Assembly: GCA_030425785.1 (NCBI GenBank)
Contig: JAUHYJ010000021.1
Location: 1-14,741 of the forward strand
Length of the DNA stretch: 14,741 nucleotides
DNA from: Acidimicrobiia bacterium
Lineage (GTDB): Bacteria > Actinomycetota > Acidimicrobiia > Acidimicrobiales > Ilumatobacteraceae
Reading direction: 5' to 3'
Part shown: piece after piece, positions 8,374-14,741 of the stretch
How the letters are laid out: each line of letters starts with the position of its first letter
Numbering within the stretch: position 1 is the first letter of the stretch
Notes under the pieces: model-generated
What the model was told of the DNA's origin: nothing
The model's input: the letters and a program-made list of their open reading frames with translations, nothing else
Database searches by the model: none
Translations under genes and position numbers: made by a program

Positions 8374-10896
8374 TCAGTCGTGCGATCGACGGGTCGCACC
8401 GGACCCGAAGCAACAGAACGACGAGGCGACGGCCCAACGGCTCAGGTCGTCGTCGCGGAGCCAGGTCGACCTGACCTTCGCCACGGCGAGCCCGAAGGGC
8501 GTCCCGTCCATCATCTCGCGGTGGACCGCGGCGACGAACTCACCGCACTCGAGCTCGCGCACGATGGTGAGCGGTGCGAGCACCGACGCCGCACCGCGGG
8601 CGAGCAGCACGGCGGCGAGTCCGAGCACCTCCGAGCCGCCCGTCCCCTGGTGTGCGCCGCCCTCACACGACGACAGAACGGCCAGCCGGCATCCGACCCG
8701 TTCCGGCACCGAGTCGTGCAGCGTGACCTCGCCGTCGGCGAGCTCGAACGTCGACAGCAACGGTCGCTCGGCCCGAAACCGCCCGTGCGCCGCGACGTGA
8801 ACGAGGTCATGAGCTCCGAGCATGGTGCGGACGGTCGCGGCGGCCGCCCCGGCGCCCGTGGCCTCGTCGACGCGCCCGTAGGCGGTCCGAAGACTCGCCC
8901 GCTCGACCTCGTGCTCCGCGAGGTTCGGCCCGGCGACGAAGCCGGCGGTCCGCACCGGGCCGGACGCACGTCGGTCGGCGTCCAGCCAGAGCCGGCAGCT
9001 CGGGCTGATCACGACCGGCCGGTCGGCGATCGACGTCAACCCCGACCAGGGGACGCCGTGCAACTCGTCGACGGGGACGATGATGACGCTCACGTCGTCG
9101 GGGAGATCGAGGGGTCCGAGCAAGAGGTCGTCGAGCAGTCGCGCAGCCCGTTGTGCGCGCGCCGACGAGTCGTCGGGCTCGGCTGCCGCTCGATCGAGCC
9201 AGACGACGACACGGTCGCGCTCGTGCACGACCGATCGAAGATCTGCCACATCGATCAGCCGGTTGTCCGACGCGCTGCAGACGACCGCCCACACCCGCCC
9301 CGCGGCGACGACCCACTGGACCAAGCGGCGCCCTTCGAGGCGTGCGGCCAGCTCGGAGACGAGCCGATCTGCACCGTCCTGCGTGAGCGGCCGGTGTCGT
9401 TCGCCGTCAGCGAGCTCGTCGTGCAGGGCCCGGGCCCGCGTCCCCTCGCTCGCGGCCAGCACGAGTTCGGCGTCGCCCAGCCCCACCGCGACCTCGATGA
9501 GCCATCGGCTCAGATCGGCGCCCAACCGGACCGCGGCCGATCTGGCCTCGAGGTCGGCAGCTTCCGCGACGATCCCGTCGAGGAAGTCGAGCCCTGCGAG
9601 ACAGGCATCCACCGATCCTGCGGCATCGCCGGACTCCGCCCGGGCGACCGCCTCGGCGAACCATCCGATGAGGGCGAGGTCGCGCCGATCACCGAAGGCG
9701 TGCAGGCGGAGTGACGCGATGTCGTCGGCCACCGCGTCCCAGGCTCCGATGCGCCAGGCTGCCCGCAGGCGTTCAGCGACGAGCGCGTCGGCCGGCTCGT
9801 GCCAGCCGAGGTGACGCAGGCGTTCGACGACATCGGCGGATCGATCGAACGCCGGCGCGGTCACGGCGTCGGACAGCGCGAGGTCGGCGCACGCACCGAT
9901 CGCGTCGACGTGATCGATCATGTCGGGGCGGCCTGTCGCCGCCAGGTGCGACCTCGCCGCGGCGGCGGTGCGTGCAGCGTCGCGCGAGCGTCCGGCGCGT
10001 AGCTCGGTCTGGGCGCACATCAGCAGCGCGTCACCGGTGAGCACCGCGTTCCCGGAGGGCAGCGCCGTCTCGAAGGCACGGTGTGCCGCTGCGACCGCGT
10101 CGTCGAGCAGACCGAAGTGCATCATCACCTCGGCACGATCGATCTCCATCCAGGTCGCGATCCGGTCGGGCCGCCCCGCCGCGGTCAGCAGCGCGTCGGC
10201 ACGTTCGAACGCCGCGAGCGCGTCGTACAGACGGCGGGCGCGCCCATAGAGCGCGCCGGTGTTCGCGTGGCACTGCCCTTCGGTCGCGGTCATCCCCAGT
10301 CGACGGGCGAGGTCGGCGGCTGCCAGGAAGTCGGCCTCGGCCGCGACGAGTTCTCGCTGTTGCAGCAGCACGACCCCGCGATTCTGGTGCAGCCGCAGCC
10401 GGTCGCGGTCGTCGGCACCCGCGGCGAACAGGCGGTCGCACCGGTCGAGCGCGACCAACGAGTCGGGCAGGTGGCCGGCGTGCAGCAGCACCAGTCCCCG
10501 CTGTAAGAACACACGTCCGAGCGCCACTCCGTCACACTCGGCCTCGAGCACATCCAGTCCGGCGAGCGCCTCGGCGACCGCCCCGGCCTCGGCGAACACG
10601 ATCGCCGAGGTCATGAGGACCGATGTCCGCGTCTCGGCCGGGACGTCGACGGCCGACCGGAGCGCGACGACGGCTTGTCGGAGCGTCTCGGTCGCAGCGG
10701 GCGTTCGTCCGAGCTCGAACTGGGCGCGGCCGGCGGCGTACAAGAGCAGGATGCGGTCCGGCTCCGAAGGCATCTGGTCGAGGGATCGCTGCGCCTCGTC
10801 GAGGGCGCGCTCGGGCGACTGCAGCACGACTCGATCCCACGCCGAGACCGTGTCGAATTCGGGATGTGCGCTGCCCACGATGTGACATGCTCTCAC
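8374..10896 (-). CDS. TPR-CHAT caspase-like cysteine protease
   Basis: 840-residue cytoplasmic protein, with no signal peptide or membrane helix. Residues about 30-490 are alanine- and leucine-rich helical repeats of the tetratricopeptide type, for example 47-80, 127-160, 165-200 and 206-240, expected to bind a partner or trigger. The C-terminus (about 525-835) is a CHAT domain, the clan CD fold shared with caspases and separase. Its typical landmarks are present: TRARALHDEL (486-495) at the junction, PVDELHGVPWSGL (608-620), the catalytic histidine H704 in VHVAAHGRF and the catalytic cysteine C744 in AVLSSCEGG. Both dyad residues are intact, so it should be an active protease. It faces the S8 peptidase gene across 3 nt. 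The GTG at 10896 is tentative: GAGG lies 10 nt upstream, inside the S8 reading frame, and an in-frame GTG at residue 7 is an alternative. The target is not shown by the sequence. Confidence 0.94.
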   Translation of the reverse strand: MRACHIVGSAHPEFDTVSAWDRVVLQSPERALDEAQRSLDQMPSEPDRILLLYAAGRAQFELGRTPAATETLRQAVVALRSAVDVPAETRTSVLMTSAIVFAEAGAVAEALAGLDVLEAECDGVALGRVFLQRGLVLLHAGHLPDSLVALDRCDRLFAAGADDRDRLRLHQNRGVVLLQQRELVAAEADFLAAADLARRLGMTATEGQCHANTGALYGRARRLYDALAAFERADALLTAAGRPDRIATWMEIDRAEVMMHFGLLDDAVAAAHRAFETALPSGNAVLTGDALLMCAQTELRAGRSRDAARTAAAARSHLAATGRPDMIDHVDAIGACADLALSDAVTAPAFDRSADVVERLRHLGWHEPADALVAERLRAAWRIGAWDAVADDIASLRLHAFGDRRDLALIGWFAEAVARAESGDAAGSVDACLAGLDFLDGIVAEAADLEARSAAVRLGADLSRWLIEVAVGLGDAELVLAASEGTRARALHDELADGERHRPLTQDGADRLVSELAARLEGRRLVQWVVAAGRVWAVVCSASDNRLIDVADLRSVVHERDRVVVWLDRAAAEPDDSSARAQRAARLLDDLLLGPLDLPDDVSVIIVPVDELHGVPWSGLTSIADRPVVISPSCRLWLDADRRASGPVRTAGFVAGPNLAEHEVERASLRTAYGRVDEATGAGAAAATVRTMLGAHDLVHVAAHGRFRAERPLLSTFELADGEVTLHDSVPERVGCRLAVLSSCEGGAHQGTGGSEVLGLAAVLLARGAASVLAPLTIVRELECGEFVAAVHREMMDGTPFGLAVAKVRSTWLRDDDLSRWAVASSFCCFGSGATRRSHD

Positions 10897-10899
10897 GAC

Positions 10900-12507
10900 A
10901 TGGCGACCTCATCGACGACTCCGAAGACAACTGCGCCGGCAACGACGCCGTGGGACACCCGCGTCGTCATGCGTGCGGGCGCAGCGGGGCCACCGGTCTC
11001 GTATCGGCCCAACCAGGTGATCGTGCAGCGACGATCGCTGGCAACGATCGCCAAGCGCCTCGGGCTGCCCGTCGACCGCCTCACCGTGCGACCCATCGCG
11101 CCGGTCGACGAACCCGAGCCCGACGACCTGGTCGTGGTGGCCGGCATCCCCGACCCCGTCGCCCTGGTCGGAGAACTCCGGCGCATCGATCACGAGGCGC
11201 AGCTCAACCACGTGTTCTTCGCGCATCCGGCCTCGCGGCCGAACCCGTCGACCACCCCGTACCCGTCGACCACCCCGTACCCGTCCACGACCCCGTACCC
11301 GTCGACCACCCCGTACCCGTCCACGACCCCGTATCCGTCCACGACCCCGTATCCGTCGACCACCCCGTACCCGTCCACGACCCCGTATCCGTCGACCACG
11401 CCCTACCCGTCGACCACGCCCTACCCGTCCACGACGCCGTACCCGTCCACGACGCCCTACCCGTCGGGGACGAGCGCAGACGGGTGTTGTGCGCCGCCGT
11501 GTGGTTGGTGGACCGGGCAGATCGAGGCGCCGCGAACGTCGACGGCGCGTCCGGCCATCGCTCTGGCCGAGGCCGATCGCTCGCACCGCCTCCCGATCGA
11601 CGGCACCGGCTGCAACGTCCTCGTGCTCGACACCGGGTCGTGGCCGAAGATCGCTGCCGCGGGCGCACCCGTCGACGCCAACGGCAACCCGACCGATCCC
11701 GTCGCGCTCGAGGCGATGAAGTTCCTGGCGACCGTGTTGCCGCCCGGCACCCCCGACCCGGAGGACCAGGACGTGTACGACGGGGACGGCAACCGGCGAC
11801 TCGACCCGGCGGCCGGTCACGGCACGTTCATCGCCGGCATCTTCGCCAACCTCGCACCCGGGTCGACCGTGACGTGCGAACGAGCGCTCAGCTCGTTCGG
11901 CGACACCGACGACGCCGCCGTCGCCGCCAAGCTGCTCGAGATGTTCCCCGACGACGGCTCCGAGAAGCCGCCGTTCGACATCGTGTCGATGTCATTCGGC
12001 GGCTACTGCGACGACGACGACCCGCCGATCGCCATCGCCGCTGCGATCGCGACGATCCAGGCCAGGTACAACAAGGTCGACCCGACGTCCGAGGAGATCA
12101 TCCGCGACCGCGTCGTGTTCGTCGCGTCGGCGGGCAACGACGCCACCTGCCGGCCGACGTGGCCGGCATCGTTCGAGAACGTGATCGGCGTTGCGGCGCT
12201 CGGCCCCGACGGCCCCGCGTGGTTCACGAATCACGGGCCGTGGGTGAACGCCTGTGCGCCCGGTGTCGACATCGTGAGCACGTTCTACGATCTCGGGCCG
12301 CAGGCCCGAGATGACGGCGAAGACTTCGATGGCTGGGCCAAGTGGAGCGGCACATCGTTCTCCGGGCCGATCGTCGCGGCGAGCATCGCGTGGGAGTGGA
12401 TGTGTCGCCGCAACGGCGGCGTACCCGGCGACGCCGCGGCATGGCTGATCGACCGGCCGTCGCACTACCGATTCCCGGGCCTCGGCACCGTGGTGAACGC
12501 CGTCTGA
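10900..12507 (+). CDS. Subtilisin-like S8 serine peptidase with PSTTPY-repeat linker
   Basis: 535-residue serine protease with a complete catalytic set: Asp244 (VLVLDTGSW), His307 (AGHGTFIAGI), the oxyanion Asn413 (ASAGND) and Ser486 (WSGTSFSGP). Residues 34-110 (SYRPNQVIVQ... to NHVFFAHP) look like an S8 prodomain. Residues 116-187 are twelve exact PSTTPY hexapeptides, followed by a Cys/Trp-rich patch, CCAPPCGWW (196-204), and then the catalytic domain (about 215-535). There is no signal peptide: the N-terminus MATSSTTPKTTAPATTPW is polar and Thr/Pro-rich. Secretion by the usual routes is therefore unlikely, although nine cysteines are present. ATG 10900 has no clear ribosome-binding site; an in-frame ATG at 10864 would add 12 residues and overlap the CHAT start. 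Inference: a cytoplasmic zymogen, possibly paired with the divergent TPR-CHAT protease. An MFS gene follows after 13 nt. Confidence 0.95.
   Translation: MATSSTTPKTTAPATTPWDTRVVMRAGAAGPPVSYRPNQVIVQRRSLATIAKRLGLPVDRLTVRPIAPVDEPEPDDLVVVAGIPDPVALVGELRRIDHEAQLNHVFFAHPASRPNPSTTPYPSTTPYPSTTPYPSTTPYPSTTPYPSTTPYPSTTPYPSTTPYPSTTPYPSTTPYPSTTPYPSTTPYPSGTSADGCCAPPCGWWTGQIEAPRTSTARPAIALAEADRSHRLPIDGTGCNVLVLDTGSWPKIAAAGAPVDANGNPTDPVALEAMKFLATVLPPGTPDPEDQDVYDGDGNRRLDPAAGHGTFIAGIFANLAPGSTVTCERALSSFGDTDDAAVAAKLLEMFPDDGSEKPPFDIVSMSFGGYCDDDDPPIAIAAAIATIQARYNKVDPTSEEIIRDRVVFVASAGNDATCRPTWPASFENVIGVAALGPDGPAWFTNHGPWVNACAPGVDIVSTFYDLGPQARDDGEDFDGWAKWSGTSFSGPIVAASIAWEWMCRRNGGVPGDAAAWLIDRPSHYRFPGLGTVVNAV
11245..11460 (+). 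repeat. 18-bp tandem repeat, 12 copies (PSTTPY linker)
   Basis: Twelve contiguous 18-bp units each encode exactly PSTTPY. The DNA units differ at five positions (TCG/TCC, ACC/ACG twice, CCG/CCC, TAC/TAT), and every difference is silent. Several unit types alternate along the array, with ACG/CCC variants at the 3' end. This pattern supports translation of the frame and selection on the protein repeat rather than on the DNA. Proline, hydroxyl residues and a regular tyrosine suggest an extended linker or a binding/modification surface. Confidence 0.97.
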
Positions 12508-12520
12508 TCGGCCGACGCGG

Positions 12521-13837
12521 TTGGAGATCCGCCGACGGAGCTACCGAGCGCTCCTCGGCGCGTCCGGCGCCGCCAACCTCGCCGACGGCATCGGCACCGT
12601 CGCGTACCCGTGGCTCGCGTCCGCGGTCACACGCTCGCCGACGCTGATCGCTTTCGTCGTCGCGGCGCAACGTCTCCCCTGGCTGCTGTTCAGCCTGCCG
12701 GCCGGCGTCGTCGTCGACCGTGGTGACCGCCGCCGGCTGATGGCGATCGCGGACGCAACGCGTGGCCTGATGACGGTGGCGGTCGCGATCGGCGTCGCGG
12801 CATCCGGTTCGCTGGCGAGCATCGACGACGTCGCCGGATCCGAGACCAACGTGGCGCTCTACGTCCTCGTCGTCGCGGCGACAGTGTGCCTCGGATGCGC
12901 CGAGGTGCTACGCGACAACGCCGCCCAGTCGCTCGTGCCGTCGATCGTCGACGACACCGACCTCGACGGCGCCAACGGCCGGCTGTGGATCGTCGAACGG
13001 CTCGGCAACCTCCTGCTCGGCCCCGGCATCGGGTCGCTGCTCCTGCTCGCGGCGTACAGCCTGCCGCTGTTCGTCGAGGCGGGCGCCTTCTTCCTCGCCG
13101 CCGCACTGATCCTCGCCGTGGCACCGAGCGCCGGGACCCGACACCGACCAGCCACGACGTCGGGCAGCGGTGCGTCGTTCTCACAGGAACTCCGCGACGG
13201 GCTCGCGTTCGTCTGGCACTCGCCGCCGCTCCGCACGATGGCCCTGGCGCTCGGCGGGCTCAACCTCGCCAACTGGATCGGCTCGGGCACCTATGTGCTG
13301 TTCGCACAGGAGGTCATGGAGATCGGGCCGGTGCTGTTCGCCGTCGTGGCCACCGGCGGCACGATCGGCGCCGTCCTCGGCGGCTGGGCGGTGCCGCGTG
13401 TCTCACGTGCGGTCGGTGGTGGCACCACGCTCGCCGGCTCGGTCGGCGGGCTCGTCGCGGTGGCGGTCGGCATCGGCGCGATCCCGACCTGGCCGTCGGT
13501 GTTCGCGTTCGCGATCGTCGAGTCATTCTGCTTCACGCTCTGGAGCGTCACGACCCTGAGCGCTCGCCAGGCGTCGATTCCGGACGAGATGTTCGGTCGC
13601 GCCAATGCGGCGCACCGCTTCTTCGGCTGGGGTGCGATCTCGATCGGCGCTGCGATGAGCGGCCTCATCGTCGCCGTCGTCGAGGGCGCCCTCGACCGCG
13701 AGGCGGCGCTGCGCTCGGTGTGGTTCGTCGCCGCCGCGCTCTACGCCATCGTGTTCATCGTCGTGTTGCGGACGCTGACCGACGAACGGCTGGCCGCGTT
13801 GCGAGCCGGGCACGGGAGCGCCGACATCACCCCGTGA
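12521..13837 (+). CDS. MFS efflux transporter (EntS/MFS_3-like)
   Basis: Inner-membrane major facilitator protein, 438 residues. Twelve hydrophobic helices are expected; the motif A loop is AGVVVDRGDRRRLM (61-74). The segment TTLSARQASIPDEMFGRANAAHRFFGWG near the C-terminal third is the hallmark RQxxxPxxxxGRxNAxxRxxGWG pattern of the EntS/MFS_3 group, whose characterised members export siderophores, macrolides or other small molecules. The TTG start at 12521 is the first usable codon and leaves 13 nt after the S8 peptidase stop, so the two genes are probably cotranscribed. A ribosome-binding site is not obvious, so coupling to the preceding gene is likely. Nothing in the sequence names the exported compound. 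It may belong to the protease module or merely be a neighbour. Confidence 0.93.
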   Translation: MEIRRRSYRALLGASGAANLADGIGTVAYPWLASAVTRSPTLIAFVVAAQRLPWLLFSLPAGVVVDRGDRRRLMAIADATRGLMTVAVAIGVAASGSLASIDDVAGSETNVALYVLVVAATVCLGCAEVLRDNAAQSLVPSIVDDTDLDGANGRLWIVERLGNLLLGPGIGSLLLLAAYSLPLFVEAGAFFLAAALILAVAPSAGTRHRPATTSGSGASFSQELRDGLAFVWHSPPLRTMALALGGLNLANWIGSGTYVLFAQEVMEIGPVLFAVVATGGTIGAVLGGWAVPRVSRAVGGGTTLAGSVGGLVAVAVGIGAIPTWPSVFAFAIVESFCFTLWSVTTLSARQASIPDEMFGRANAAHRFFGWGAISIGAAMSGLIVAVVEGALDREAALRSVWFVAAALYAIVFIVVLRTLTDERLAALRAGHGSADITP

Positions 13838-13855
13838 TCACCGAGGTCGCAGTCG

Positions 13856-13875
13856 CTGAGCCGGTGACCGGTCAG
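13856..13875. terminator. Bidirectional terminator-like hairpin
   Basis: CTGA-G-CCGGT and ACCGG-TCAG form a 9-bp stem with one bulged G and a single central base, in the 49-bp gap between the converging MFS and sigma-partner genes. The position suits a shared terminator, but no T-tract follows on either strand. Part of it is repeated 15 bp further on, over the neighbouring stop codon. Confidence 0.4.
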
Positions 13876-13891
13876 CGCGTGACCGGTCAGC
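13864..13891. repeat. 13-bp direct repeat over a stop codon
   Basis: GTGACCGGTCAGC occurs at 13864-13876 and again at 13879-13891, offset by 15 bp. The second copy contains the stop codon of the minus-strand 150-residue protein (13887-13889). CCCGTGATC also occurs twice, at 13831-13839 (over the MFS stop codon) and 13891-13899. Confidence 0.7.
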
Positions 13892-14339
13892 CCGTGATCC
13901 AGGGCGTCGCGACATCGATCCCGGGCAGGTCGAGTTCGAGCCGCACCGGGAACTCCGGTGCGTCGATCACGAGCTCGCCGAGCTCATCGGTGCGGTACTC
14001 GTCGACCTCACCGTCGGGCCCGCTCGTGACCCGGCAGTCGACCGCCAGTGGCGGTTCGATCATGACGATCATCGTGGAGCCGGTGAGATGCACACGGATC
14101 ACGAAGTCGCCCGCGCCGTACCGGAACGAGCGTCGCCCGTTCGAACCCCCACGAACGCCGACCAACTCGTCGCTCGCCGAGTCGAACAGCAACTCGGCGA
14201 GCACGGCGTCCGCCCGACGCCACTGGAACGCATCGAGTGCCGCCGCCGACAGGTGCTCGGGCACCGGTGGCAGGTCGTGGTCGAACGCCTCGCCGATCCG
14301 GCGGATCAGGGCGTCGTCGGGCATCGGCATGTCGCTCAC
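13887..14339 (-). CDS. Sigma-factor partner protein, putative non-zinc anti-sigma-like regulator
   Basis: 150-residue soluble protein with no membrane helix or signal peptide. Its GTG start at 14339 overlaps the sigma-factor stop codon in a GTGA arrangement, so the two are translationally coupled. The N-terminal half is helical (LPPVPEHLSAAALDAFQWRR, 23-42; ADAVLAELLFDSASDELVGVRG, 43-64). The C-terminal half (about 70-147) alternates short beta-strands and ends with DELGELVIDAPEFPVRLELD and ATPW. The VPEHL..AA..AF.WR, LAEL.FDS and PVRL.L signatures match, from memory, a family of uncharacterised proteins encoded beside ECF sigma factors in actinobacteria; this was not checked by a search. It lacks the HxxxCxxC motif of zinc anti-sigma factors, having only one cysteine (C102). 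Anti-sigma or co-regulator function is inferred from position. Confidence 0.85.
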   Translation of the reverse strand: MSDMPMPDDALIRRIGEAFDHDLPPVPEHLSAAALDAFQWRRADAVLAELLFDSASDELVGVRGGSNGRRSFRYGAGDFVIRVHLTGSTMIVMIEPPLAVDCRVTSGPDGEVDEYRTDELGELVIDAPEFPVRLELDLPGIDVATPWITG

Positions 14340-14741
14340 GAGCCGCCCCCGTCGTGGTCGAGCAGCTTGCGCATCTTGTCGAGACAACGCTGCCGGGTCG
14401 GGCCGAGCGAACCGATCGGGCGCCCGAGCAGCTCGCTCGCCTGGTCGTAGGAGACCGGCGGGTCGGTCAGCACCAGCACCGCGATGATCTCCCGGCACGT
14501 GTCGTCGAGCCGCCCGAAGGCCGTGCGGAGGACCGCGGCCTCCTCGGCGTCGATCACATCGGCAGCATGGTCGCCGTCGTCGCCGGGGAGCGTCTCGAGC
14601 AGCGTGCCCAGCCCGCCGCCGGCGGCCTCGGGCGACGAGTCGGGCAGGCCGACCGGCAGACGGCTGCGCTGCCGGAGGATCTGACGGACCTCGTTGGCCG
14701 CCGTCGTCGCCAACCAGCCGGGGAGCTTCTGGGGGTCCCGG
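14336..14741 (-). CDS. ECF-type RNA polymerase sigma factor, 3' part (5' end outside window)
   Basis: The C-terminal 134 residues of a sigma-70-family factor are visible; the gene runs off the right edge, so its start and most of region 2 are missing. The first residues, PQKLPGWLATTAANEVRQILRQ, are the usual end of region 2 and linker (LPGWLxTTAxNE). After an acidic linker (about 33-66), region 4 follows: LDDTCREIIAVLVL, then the helix-turn-helix YDQASELLGRPIGSLGPTRQRCLDKMRKLL, which recognises the -35 promoter element. It would direct RNA polymerase to a small regulon, usually including its own operon. The TTG at 14713 can be read as a start but lies inside the conserved LPGWL motif, so it is not the real one. 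The downstream 150-residue partner overlaps its stop codon. Confidence 0.93.
   Translation of the reverse strand, partial: RDPQKLPGWLATTAANEVRQILRQRSRLPVGLPDSSPEAAGGGLGTLLETLPGDDGDHAADVIDAEEAAVLRTAFGRLDDTCREIIAVLVLTDPPVSYDQASELLGRPIGSLGPTRQRCLDKMRKLLDHDGGGS

Noticed and set aside
8380..9714. Open plus-strand frame of 444 residues inside the CHAT gene.
   Set aside because: It mirrors the CHAT reading frame, has no recognisable motifs, and the opposite strand carries a complete CHAT/TPR protein with its catalytic residues.
10675..10899. N-terminal extension of the S8 peptidase upstream to 10675.
   Set aside because: It is antisense to the CHAT N-terminus and has no prodomain or signal-peptide character. 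The Thr/Pro-rich start at 10900 (or 10864) is more plausible.
10881..10900. CRP-like dyad TGTGA-N7-TCAC between the protease start codons.
   Set aside because: The spacer is 7 rather than the usual 6 and the right half-site is imperfect (TCACG instead of TCACA). A match of this quality is weak evidence without other sites in the genome.
11190..11399. Minus-strand frame encoding repeated VVDGYG, opposite the PSTTPY array.
   Set aside because: The DNA variation between units is silent in the plus-strand PSTTPY frame, and the plus frame joins a full S8 peptidase. The minus frame is only the shadow of the repeat.
11245..11460. The 18-bp array as a possible CRISPR or satellite array.
   Set aside because: The units are contiguous with no spacers and lie in frame inside a well-supported coding sequence. 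The 15-bp array at 7471-7575 was rejected as CRISPR for the same reason of having no spacers.

Overview
The window is a high-GC, gene-dense bacterial chromosome segment. The GC-rich third codon positions, the KMGKS form of the leucyl-tRNA synthetase signature and the mix of genes suggest an actinobacterium, most likely of the Acidimicrobiia (Ilumatobacter-like). That assignment rests on overall resemblance and could not be checked by a search. I see no rRNA, tRNA, CRISPR array, insertion sequence or phage gene.

Layout. (1) 1-3267, plus strand: the 3' part of leuS, followed after 5 nt by a major facilitator superfamily (MFS) permease. (2) 3268-3530: a non-coding gap between convergent genes, holding a hairpin, a perfect 16-bp inverted repeat and a 16-bp tandem repeat. 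(3) 3531-6284: a class V aminotransferase (minus) and a 4-coumarate/fatty-acid-type CoA ligase (plus), diverging from a 111-bp promoter region. (4) 6285-6522: a non-coding gap with hairpins. (5) 6523-8328: a Nei/Fpg DNA glycosylase (minus) and a crotonase-fold protein with a repetitive His/Thr/Asp-rich N-terminus (plus), diverging from a 51-bp region. (6) 8374-13837: a TPR-CHAT caspase-like protease (minus) and a subtilisin-like S8 peptidase (plus) whose predicted start codons are 3 nt apart, followed by a second MFS exporter. (7) 13887-14741, minus: the 3' part of an ECF-type sigma factor and a translationally coupled 150-residue partner protein.

The most interesting part is 8374-14741. A TPR-CHAT protein with the full His/Cys dyad faces an S8 peptidase with the full Asp/His/Asn/Ser set. 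The peptidase has no visible signal peptide, and its prodomain-like N-terminus is joined to its catalytic domain by twelve perfect PSTTPY hexapeptides. The DNA of those repeats varies only at synonymous positions. A sigma factor and an anti-sigma-like partner lie just beyond. My inference is a two-protease module, possibly with the CHAT protease processing the S8 zymogen at the repeat linker, under dedicated sigma control. The remaining genes look like ordinary housekeeping or lipid/amino-acid metabolism. Four of them show a TANNNT -10 box 6-7 nt before a start codon, which suggests leaderless transcription.
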